From Corbicula japonica (taxonomy: Eukaryota > Mollusca > Bivalvia > Venerida > Cyrenidae), in NCBI GenBank assembly GCA_038501625.1, contig JAZAYU010000015.1, positions 2,130,991 to 2,194,990 of the forward strand: a DNA stretch of 64,000 bases, read 5' to 3'. The position numbers and the translations under genes are program-made. Below the pieces are notes generated by a model. It was not told where the DNA came from. It searched no databases and saw only the letters and a list, made by a program, of their open reading frames with translations. How positions within the stretch are numbered: position 1 is the stretch's first letter; each line of letters begins with the position of its first letter. This document shows, piece after piece, positions 12,396 to 22,800 of the stretch.

Positions 12396-13296
12396 TTCAA
12401 TGGGATTGTGGTCAGAAATATTGTAACTATCCTATGACTGCCCCTTTCTGGTAATTTTGCATCCGACCAAACTTGAAGTCCTCTCACAATTTCGTTTTAT
12501 TCTTCAATAGCAATATTTTGTAAATTAAACGCAATATAGACAAATCTACAAATCGGAACAGTGTTGAACAAATTGTAGCACTTTCCGCGAACATTTTGAA
12601 CAACCCTCGTAAACGAACAAGCTCGGTAATAAAAACTCTCTTCAAATTATTAAATTTTCATTCTATCATATCAAAACATTTAATTTAGTGGATTTTGATC
12701 TAAGAATTTAACACGCTTTATTATTGAAAATAAACGTATTGAACTTAAATTGAAGAAAAATAAAACGAAACCGGTAAGCCTCAAAATGTTATTTAACAGA
12801 AAACCACGAATACAAGTGCATTTATTTTCTTACAAGAAGCACCGAATGGTCCAGGTTGGTTATTGGTATCCACGTCCACAACCCAACGGTCTTAACAATC
12901 TGAGATCGGATTTTTATTTCAGTATTATAAATAGAGTTCACTGTTAATCATCAACTTATCCCATTTAATTTGTCTTAAGTTAAGAACTTTTACTTCGTTA
13001 ATTTGTCTTAAGTTTAGAACTTCTACTATGAATCGACCCAGTCCGGCCCCCTTCTTTCAATTTGGCTTGTAGTTAAATAGTTGTATTTCAATTTGGGATA
13101 CTAGTCGCCCGAATCCGTCATATATTTGAAACTTTTAAGTGAATCGATTTAACCTAGTAATGTTTTTTAAAGACCGGGTTATTTGGAAACTAACCGCATT
13201 TTGGAAACAGAGCAACACCTTGTTTGTCTAAAATATTACTTCTCCCTGTCAAGAACTTATCGATGAAAGACTATTAATTTTTCACCGTGTATATAG

Positions 13297-13433
13297 TCAA
13301 ACCTGTATTAAGCAGCCACCCAAGGAAGTGACAAACGTGGATGCTTAACACAGGTGACTTCTTTACAAATGTGGCTGTTTAAGATGGGTAGTTGCTGAAT
13401 GCAGGCGCCTGCTTAGGCAGGTTCAACTGTAGT
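13297..13433. mobile_element. Short MITE with CAAACCTGTATTAAGCAG-type ends
   Basis: The left end AGTCAAACCTGTATTAAGCA pairs with the right end TGCTTAGGCAGGTTCAACTG. TA lies at both borders, as in Tc1/mariner-type MITEs. Confidence 0.55.
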
Positions 13434-13858
13434 CCAGACCTGACAACACTCCCGATTTTCGTCAGGAAAGTAAACATAGCATGTAAAGGATACATCCCTA
13501 TGTAGACATTTATAAAAATGAATGTACAACATATCTGACCTTGAAAAAAACACTTTCCTACAGTTTATTTAATTGAAATGCAGGGTCGTATGCAAGATTT
13601 CAAAAACGGGTGGGTTCGTTTAGGCAGTTTAAGGGTAGTTAATTGACAATGTCCAACCTTTCTAATCAAAGTATCCATGGAAAGTAAATATTTATGATTG
13701 GAAAACCTACTGAACCTCTATGTTCCGCCCCTGAAATGGACATTAAACTTAACGATTACCAACCACGTGAATCAGAGAGGATAAAATGAACACTATCGTC
13801 GTTTATCTTCATTTAATGCATGTGAACGGGTTTTGGCACAGTTTGTGTATACTTAGCT

Positions 13859-14063
13859 TACTATGGTATCATGATTGCGCGGGTTTCATTTCGCGTATTT
13901 CGCGCTAGACTGTGAAAACGGCGCCAAATCAAACCCCATCGAAATTAAACTGTAACTTATCTTCGTATATATTAATACAGTTGTGCCAATTACATTATGT
14001 CCGCGCAAATTTTCCATTTTTGCGCGAAAATTTGTCACCGCGCAATTATATGATACCTCAGTA
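13859..14063. mobile_element. MITE with TACTATGGTATCAT ends, unit A copy
   Basis: TIRs TACTATGGTATCATGATTGC / GCAATTATATGATACCTCAGTA and an interior rich in CGCGAAA. It is orthologous to 25948-26139 in unit B, so the insertion predates the duplication. The TACTGT-type ends resemble those of the pogo-like element at 41057. Confidence 0.7.
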
Positions 14064-14481
14064 TTTTTGTAAGAGGTTAAACGAAAGAATACATCAAATA
14101 TTTGTATTCAGTATGTATTTTCCAAAATCCAGTTAGAAAACTAGCTCAGTGTAAAAAGACACAAGTTAAATGATTATCAATTTTATTGATCAATTTAACA
14201 TGATGAATTGTATGCAAAAATCGCATTCTTCGAATGTATGCCACGAAAAACATGAATTGCTAAAAACTATAAATGTACACCATGTATGATATATCAAACA
14301 TTATCAACTTAAATCTTGACCTTTAATGGTATTTGCCATTTTTAACATGAGATTTCCCTATCTCAAATGTATAAAGTACAACTTAGGATATGAAAAACGA
14401 CATTAACACAATCTAATCGTAGAGTCATTCAGTAAGTTCAAAGTCTAGTATGTTCTTGGATTGTAACATCTTTCCCATTAT

Positions 14482-14822
14482 TTATTCCTTCCCCTCTTCG
14501 GGTTTCTTTTCCGGGACCTCCTTGCTCTCGAGGCGTTTAATGGGGATTAGTAACACCTTCGGGGCCTTAATAGCCTCGTGCTCAGGGGCCTCAATGTGCA
14601 GGATACCGTCTGACGTCATGTGTGATTTCAGGGTCTTCGGGTCCACGCTGTCTGGTAACGTGTATTCTCGCGTGAACTCCTGGTGAACTTTACGACCCTT
14701 GGTCTCCTCCACGTGTTTTGCGTGCACGGTCAGCTGGTTGTCCTTGGACTTCACGTGGATCTCTTCCGGTTTGAACCGGCTGCAGTCAACTCGCAGCGAC
14801 ATCTTCTTGTTTCCCTCAGGAT
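14482..14822 (-). pseudogene. Small heat shock protein exon 2, 5'-truncated duplicate
   Basis: Equivalent to exon 2 of the complete gene at 26594-28408. It has the same length (341 bp), the same stop, an intact acceptor (TTTCAG at 14823-14828) and a clean alpha-crystallin domain frame with a C-terminal IPI motif. No counterpart of exon 1, its HSE or its TATA box lies between here and 16867, because homology with unit B ends inside the intron near 15320. Without exon 1 the N-terminal arm that drives oligomer assembly is missing, although an internal ATG still opens a 106-aa frame. It differs from the complete copy at several residues near the C-terminus (for example APKVLLIPI against APKEVLIPI). 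It could be expressed from a new upstream exon, but none is visible. A polyadenylation signal AATAAA (minus strand, 14187-14182) is retained. Confidence 0.75.
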
Positions 14823-15340
14823 CTGAAATGGAGCAATTTTCTTTGAAAAATCTAACAATCTACATGTAGTAGGCTTGTACAGAATTAATACAATAGTCAA
14901 ACCCGTACTCAAAGAGAATTCAGGGGAATGCCTGAAAGTTTTCTTTCTAGGTAGGTGTTCTTTGTCCACAGGGGAATAAGTTCTTTACATCTGTCACGGG
15001 GACAAATAAAATGTGGTCTTTATCCACATGTGGTTTTGTTTACAGGTGGTCTTTAGCACAGGGTGGACTGAACAATAAAACAAAACGCACTATCATTTAA
15101 CTGTTGTCCATTATTTGCAGAAACATACATGTAAAGTAACTGTAAACCCTTCAATAAGACCACCCCGAAATTAAGACATCTCGATAGTAAGACGATCCAA
15201 TTTCTCATTTTATGTCGTTTTTTGTACTATTTTCTACACCAAAATAATGACCAACTTACTCATTATTAAGACTGCATTTCCCCAGTCCAAAAGGTTGTAT
15301 AAATACTGGGGTTTCCAACATGCATACCAGGGTGGCTTGT
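14823..15340. other. Remnant sHSP intron, unit A
   Basis: Aligns with 26935-27300 of unit B (for example ACCACCCCGAAAT and CACTATTTTCTACA). Homology stops next to the minisatellite, marking the edge of the duplicated segment. Confidence 0.65.
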
Positions 15341-16013
15341 TTGTTAACGACGGCGGGTTGGCTTGATATGTCAACGATGGCGGGTTGGCTTGATATCTCA
15401 ACGACGGTGGGTTGGCTTGAAATCTCAACGACAGTGGGTCGGCTTGATATGTCAACGACGGTGGGTCGGCTTGATATGTCAACGATGGTGGGTTGGCTTG
15501 ATATGTCAACGACGGTGGGTTGGCTTGATATCTTAACGACGGTGGGTTGGCGTGATATCTCAACGACGGTGGGTTGGCTTGATATGTCAACGACGGTGGG
15601 TTCGCTTGATATGTCAACGACGGTGCGTTGGCTTGATATGTCAACGACGGTGGGTCGGCTTGATATGTCAACGACGGTGGGTTGGCTTGATATGTCAACG
15701 ACGGTGGGTTGGCTTGATATGTCAACGACGGTGGGTCGGCTTGGTACGTCAACGACAGCGGATTGGCTTGATATGTCAACGACGGTGGGTTGGCTTGATA
15801 TGTCAACGACGGTGGGTTGGCTTGATATGTCAACGACGGTGGGTCGGCTTGATACGTCAACGACGGCGGGTTGGCTTGATATGTCAACGACGGCGGGTTG
15901 GCTTGATATGTCAACGACGGTGGGTCGGCTTGATATGTCAACGACGGCGGGTTGGCTTGATATGTCAACGACGGCGGGTTGGCTTGATGTTTCAACGATG
16001 GCTGGTTGGCTCA
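15340..16013. repeat. 27-bp minisatellite, about 25 units
   Basis: The unit reads approximately TCAACGACGGTGGGTTGGCT TGATATG. Spacing of the TCAACGA core is 27 bp throughout, with point differences such as GGGTCGG, GGCGGG and TCTCAACG. Because 27 is a multiple of three and the unit lacks stops in several frames, long frames open on both strands (250-253 aa). These are by-products of the period. The array sits at the duplication breakpoint and is absent from unit B. Confidence 0.95.
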
Positions 16014-16866
16014 TATATCACAATAGCCTTTCTGTGATGTTTTCTGTAAATAAAAAGGTTTCAGTTATTTGAAGCCATTATTGACTGCAATTAGTCTGAC
16101 CGTAATTTTATCTTAAATGATCCTTCGTTAGGAATATTGATCCTTTACAACGACCAATCAATATTTGCTTTCAAAAGATATTACATGAGAAAAGCGTCTG
16201 AATATCCTAGAAGAAGCATTCCTAAACTTGCCAAATTATGAAAACTTAGAACAATTAAAGAAAAATAGCCAGGCCAAATTTCCTGTTATTCCGTTTACAT
16301 ACAAACACAAAAACTAATAAAAAAACAACAACTGAAATTCCTACATGGGTAATTTGAAACTGATAATTATACTTAATGATTTAAAAAGAAATTTTTTATC
16401 ATGGAGAAAATAATCAGCATTTTTTTAGTTTTTGTCATCTATTTACACGACCAGGAAATAACAAAGTCAAAAACACTTTTACAAATATCTCATATTGTAT
16501 ACATTTGTAAGACAAAAGGATCTCAAAATTATATTGTTGCCAGTAACATTTTACTCATGGGGCTTTTAAATTGATGTTTTCTGTTTTAAGTTTTTGTGTT
16601 TGGATGTTAATAGAATGTCAGGAAATTTTAAGATCTATTTTTCCATGTTCTAATTTTTCTTAACCTATCTAAAATAAAAATACAATAAAACATTCATTCG
16701 GGAAAAGTTATTAACAGTGTTATTGAACTGCGAGTTTTCTTTTTTTTTTCTTTTTTTTTTATCGACGACAGTGCAATAAAGAAAGGTGCAATACGATAAT
16801 GACATGTGGTGGATACAAAATAAGCAGTATTATGTTGTTTGCATTTATTATTTAAGAGAAATTACC
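16014..16866. other. Region between minisatellite and copy B 3' end
   Basis: AT-rich. It contains the family 3 MITE at 16240-16665, a T-rich run at 16739-16760, and a minus-strand AATAAA (16849-16844) 18 bp past the stop of the peptidase-like gene that probably serves as its poly(A) signal. Confidence 0.55.
16240..16665. mobile_element. MITE, family 3, second copy
   Basis: The left end (CTTAGAACAATTAAAGAAAA, then ATAG) is an imperfect reverse complement of the right end (CTATTTTTCCATGTTCTAAT, then TTTTC). The interior resembles 847-1214. Confidence 0.6.
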
Positions 16867-19800
16867 TTACGATTTAGTTGACTTTCCCTTGGAGCCACAG
16901 ACAAACCACCTCCAACACTTTTGCCACCACTTCCTCCTCACAGGGGGATTCTCGGGGGCCCCTGCCTCCCCCTGAGGAGGAGGGCAAGGTACCTCGGAGG
17001 CCTCCTGTACGTCAGCCGTAGGAGGAGCCACCTCCGCACTTCCAGTCGGCTCTACTGCGGTAGGTGGCTCCATCACTACGGCTGAATTGTTTAAGACCCC
17101 CGAGGTCTCACATGGAATATCAGCACGCTCTCTCGGGAGACTGCCACATTCTCCCACCAAGATTGTGGTGGGCACAGGGGGGAATGTGACAGTTAATTTG
17201 CCAACAAGGGCCGGAGAACTAGCGCTGTACATTGTGCAGAGGAATTCTTCCAACTGCTGAAGATTCTCCAGCGCTAGAACTCCGGCCCTGTTGACAAGAA
17301 CCTCTCCGTTAGAGCGGAGATGCCCATGTGAGTCAAACAACTGAACCCTGCCATCCTCCAATACCATCACAGCGTAAGAATATACCCCCACTGTGAGGAG
17401 GAAGCTGCCGCGCTCGCCCATGCTCCAATGACCCTCAATGTATTTCTGTAAAAATCAACAGCATTGTAACAGATTCTGTGTAAATTGAGACAAAAGTTAA
17501 ACATGCATATAAAGAATCGCCACACCCCACAGAAAACATAACATCCCTTCGCAGCCAACAAATTGAGAGGAAAAGAAAGCATAAAACGATTTTCAAATAA
17601 AACATTACAAACAACTAACGAAAGGAAGAATCTGATAGGTAACCACATTGGATTGTCAGTAGCAACACTATTTGCACTGGGTTTTTTTTTTACAAGATTC
17701 TCGAAAGTGCACCAACCTTAAACTTCCCCAAACAGATTTCCATACTATTAAATAAGTACAAGTTTTCTTGTTGTCCTGTAAATTTACAAGTTGTCTTGGT
17801 GAATTATCTCCAATGAAACCATGTAGATATATCGGCAGGGATAATTGATACGTGAAACCGGTTCTCCATTTTTTTTATTTTCATTAATGCCGTCAATGTA
17901 TCAAAAATCATTTTGCAGGATACAATTTATCTGGCAGGGTTTATGTCACATCCGAAAAACTGTAGAAACTCCTAAGGCTGCAAATTAGCACGACCTTTGA
18001 ATCGGAACTAAGGTTAAAGAAATGGAAATTCCTTCTTTACCTTGATCGTTATCATGTCTTGAAACAATGGAGTTCTCACAAACACGTATAGACCTTCTTC
18101 AGCCAACTGTATAGATGTATTGTTTCCAAACATTGGAACTTCTATTTCTGGTTTGGCCGGGATATTTTCTATGCTTATCTTGTTGTCTGGATCTTTACTC
18201 AGTTTTAGAATGTCCCTGCAAATAGGCCATGAATAATCAAAACAATAGCTAAAAATGGTGAACATTTAGAATTCATCGGTACAATGTAATGTTTTGCAAA
18301 AATTTTAAATAGTAAGAATTTATTTCAATTGGTTCTTATTTAAACTGTTGTTTTACTTATTATATTATGCCATATTTCTTTAGATAAACATTAGAGGTCA
18401 TCTTAATAAAAGTATAACATTGTAAAAACAGAAGCATATGTTTGGAAAGGGAAAAAAGGTAAGGAAATTTGTGATGATAATTTTTAAACGAAAAAACATA
18501 ATCGGGAATGTCGTCTGCTGAACTTTATGACGTCATTTCAAAGAATAACGTTAATTTCACGAATACAACTTGTCCCATGATGCGCCCTTTATCATATAAA
18601 ATTAAGACACTTCAAACAATAACCCTTCAATGGATACATTTTTATTACAGTATAGATCCAGATAAACCGGCACATATATAATGCGGAACAACACTGGTCT
18701 CTTCTTGGTCAGAATTAACCTTTCAAATCTGAATGCGAACAGTTTAGATCATGATCTGACGTAAGATGTGCCAGGTGATCCGAATATAAACAAACTTCTG
18801 TGTTTTTACATAAAAATTTATACCGCTATTTGCTATTCCCTAAGAAGATTAGTATAATATGTTTGATAGAAAGACCTTTATCATTCATACCGAAAATAGG
18901 TATGTAGAACATGTCCTTCTAATAAGATTCTATCAATATCATCTGGACGAAACATCCATTTTTTGTCGCCCATTTTGGCAAAGAACACAAGGGCAGCGGT
19001 TGCCATTGATGTGCATTGTACGCCACTATAAGGGCCATCAATCATGTCCTGCCGCCACTTTCCATATGTCATAAGTCTATGGTCTAAAGGAAAGAAGCAA
19101 AGAAAGAAAAACAGTAAGGTATAGACAGAATAGAAAGTAAGACCAGAAAACAACACAGAAATTATTGTAGAATCCTTAACTTTTGCTGGGATTTATATTG
19201 CAAAATAGTGAAATATGCATATCAGCAATCGCCACACTCACAAAACACAGCCTCCCCACGCAGCGAAAAAGAAGAGAGGAAGAGAGAGCATGTTTGTTAC
19301 AAGTATGTCAATTCAAAGAAGACGCCACAAACAGGTAACGAAAAAGAGAACCATTGGGGTTACCGCCTTGAAACGATCATTGGCAAAACGAATTGCAACG
19401 GGGACACAAGTTGCAAGGCACACAATTTGTAATACATAATCCTACATCTACTTGTAGGTTAGTCTCAATCATACAGACGCTGTGATCAATGACAGAACGT
19501 CTAGATGATATAGACTATTAGTAGGTTCATAAGGTCAAGTTCAATTACTCAGGAAATATCACATTATACAGAGAATAAAGAGTAGAACAGTTCGATTAGT
19601 AAGCGGCACTTGTATCACTGCAATGTCACATTACACAGTGAATAAAGAGTATTATTAATTAACTATATGTACAATTCAGTCATCCTTATATGGGTTGCAC
19701 TCAATTCATATTTAATCTCAACTAATACGAGATAACCTGGGCCAATACAGGTTTTACTGGGCCAAAATGAGATTGCTTGATTCTGATTGGATAATGAACT

Positions 19801-22800
19801 AGTCCAATATGAATTGAATCACTTCCTTTTAAAAACAAAAATGCCGCCATTTTGGAATTTCTAAGTCAATTTTTATGGATAAAAATGGTAAAAGATAGAA
19901 TGACTTTGGGCACACAAGGTGCAGTTACGCAAAGAGGCAGAGGATAAGTCTATGTTGCAGATTTTGGTGATATCTTTTTGTGTAATAAAAATCTTTGAGT
20001 TTATCTAACTCGCTAGTACAACAACAACGCGGATGTCTGCAGCAAGAATTCTTAAAACTAAAAAACATTGAATTTGAAGGGATTACTCTTGATTTGAGCA
20101 AGTTTATTCAGCATAACTTTGCAAAAAGGACAAAAGCTTAGTTTGGATAACTGACTGACTGACATGTTAAATTGAGAATTACATGCGGAAGTCGTGGATG
20201 GAATGTGCCAAAAAAGTAAACTTATTTTGGATATAATAGGAAATAGACTAAATTTAGTCTGGATGAACAAGAGAGTTGGCTGCCACAGTGTGTAATAATG
20301 TTCAGGTTGTTTTTGTTTTCAAAACAAAACAACCTGCAAATCTGTATCTCCTTGGTAGACTATACCAGCCACATCACTACTGTAGACCGATTGAAGATTA
20401 CCAGACATTTGAATCAGAGTTGACTCTTCGTTTCTTCAGGCCGGTAAATTACCAATTTTAAAGTCTAGAACTATGAATATTGTATTAATTAATAAAATTG
20501 TCATTAATCAAGTGAATTCATATTGGCCTTGTTATTGAGCATCGGGCAGTCATCGATTAATAAGCAGCACTTGTATCACTGCAATGTCACATTATACAGA
20601 GAATAAAGAGTAGAACAGTTCGATTAATAAGCAGCACTTGTATCACTGCAATGTCAAGGCCACCATTGAATAACAGCGTGCTTCTAGATTTCCAGCTATC
20701 AAAATTGATGTCGATTTTGATGCCAGATTGAATTAGAAATCCTTCATCACAAGTGAACAAGTGGCAGAACTTTTAAATTAGTTTAAATACTAGACTTATA
20801 GCGGCATCTCTTGTTGGTTATGATATAGATTATGATGGTGGATATACATTCCTTATAAAGTTTGTATCTTAAGTAGTTTCAAAGCATTGGACCAATATCA
20901 TAAAAACACTTCACACAAAAACTAAGTAAAAAGGGGTTAAACTTGGAAAATATTTTAGACGCATTATAGGCCTTGTTTTCAATGATGTTAATTATTGACG
21001 TGAATACATATATACTATTTTGCATTGTGGGTTTTCAGTCCATTCCGGTATTCCTTTCAATTTCACACAGTTATGAAAAAAATTCAATCCATGCAAAAGT
21101 AGACAATCTACAGTAATATAGTTGAGTGTAAAGCACTAAAATGATATTGCCAGAAAACACAAAAAATTCGAAAGGGAATAAAAGAAGATATTTCATGTGT
21201 GAGGAAAATTATTTGATGATTAAGCTTGGGTCGAGTCTAACTGCTAAATCTTTTTGGTTATTTGAATGCTTTGTGTTAAATTAGTGTTGAACGGTTGAAG
21301 TCCGAGGACTTCCGTCGGAATGTATAAAAGCAATTACCGTTCATTGATACGGGGCAGTCTGTTTCTGAGAGTCGAGGCCTTCACATCTTTAAATTTGGAT
21401 TCAACATTGGTCTGCATTTTAGGTCCAATATAGTACAGCTCTGTACTAGGGCATATTGGTTGTTTCAGTGTGAAAGTATTGGTTGAAGCTAGGGTTGATT
21501 TAGATAGTGTCCTCAGACAATTATTGCTGGAAACACATGCGTCTGAGACACTTGTAAGGTAGCTTCAGAGTAAGTGTTCAGGATAGAGATTTTAAATAGT
21601 GTTCTCAGACAATTGCTGGAAACACATGCGTTTAAAAAACATTGTAAGATAGCTTCAGAGGAGGTGTTTAGGGTAGGGTTGTAGTGTCGTCAGACAATTG
21701 CTGGAAACACATGCGTCTGAGACACTTGTAAGGTAGCTTCAGAGTAAGTGTTGAGGATAGGGTTTATAGATAAGTGTCCTCAGACAATTGCTGGAAACAA
21801 ATGCGTCTGAGACACTTTTATTCAGCAGAGTAGGCTAGAGTTTGTGTTGAGCTTGAATTTGAAGGTTGTTTGCTTAGGGTTTCGTTTGTATGGTGATTGT
21901 TCGAACCTTGTTGAACATTATTTTGAAACTTGTAGTAGCTCAGGTTTGTTTTTATTATAAGAGTTCGAAGCATCATTGTGGTTTACATTGATTTAATTGC
22001 TCAGATAGATTGCTTGAAGTTGTTTTTTTTTCGAACTGCGATTGTGTTTAGATAGAGTGTTGGGAATTAGGTTTAAGTTTCATCATTTTGTCCAGGTCGG
22101 TCATTGTCCTGGAAATTACTATCATATGTTCAGCCGATCCTTACTTTGATTATTTTGTTTCACCCCAATCATTTCTAAAATCATTATAATCATTTTGGAG
22201 CAAAGTAGCTCAGGAAAAATTTGTTATATTGTTCAAAACAATATTCATTGCTTCAGACATATGTTAAAATCATTTTGAGAGAAAAATTATATATATTGGC
22301 TGAGGCAGATAGTCTGTTTTATGTGCCTTCCGCTCGGGGCACGTTACAGATGTAACCTCGTTACGAGAAAATATGTCTTCGGCGATATTTTTAGCATCTT
22401 CAGATTGTGCTATTTTTAGAAAGAACACACGCTGATTTTTCATTCTCTATTAAACCTTAAATAATTTTGTGACAAACATTAAATAGTTTTGTTCCAAATA
22501 TTTACTACATTGTATACTTATTCGCTCGAAATATAATGCTCAATGTTGTCAGCTTATTTTAATATAATTTCGGGAATGACGTCATCGTCATGAAGACACA
22601 TTTTCACATGGCGCGGCTAATATGAACTTTAACAGTACAGTTATCAGAAGACATTATCGAACCAAAAAAAAGGCAGACAAACGTTGAAATAATGATAAGC
22701 TAAGCTCAAGATGCAAGACATAAAAAGTTAAAGAAAATTGTGAAAGTGTGAAACAAAACAAAGCATACACTTACCCACATAGAGGTAACCAACCAACTGA

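Larger units (their letters stand above)
3669..13560. other. About 9.9-kb segment present only in unit A
   Basis: Flanking sequence on both sides aligns to unit B (left side to 25612-25650, right side resuming at the GCAGGGTCG repeat, 13583 versus 25659), but this interval has no counterpart there. It is a mosaic of repeat-derived pieces: related blocks at about 4250-4440 and 6785-6970, and at 7021-7400 and 11068-11400, a foldback element, CT-rich repeats, a tRNA-like sequence and a 175-bp tandem duplication. I recognise no host gene in it. Confidence 0.65.
19084..22774 (-). other. Intron 2 of copy B, enlarged by insertions
   Basis: Relative to copy A (124-1504) it gained a family 4 repeat (19203-19415), about 0.9 kb between two copies of a short GCAGCACTTGTATCACTGCA repeat (about 19660-20570), and about 1.65 kb at 20985-22640. 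No exon recognised. Confidence 0.6.

Noticed and set aside
15234..16072. Four overlapping open frames of 161-253 aa on both strands
   Set aside because: All lie in the 27-bp minisatellite. A period divisible by three without stops opens several frames at once. There is no start context, splice support or non-repetitive domain.
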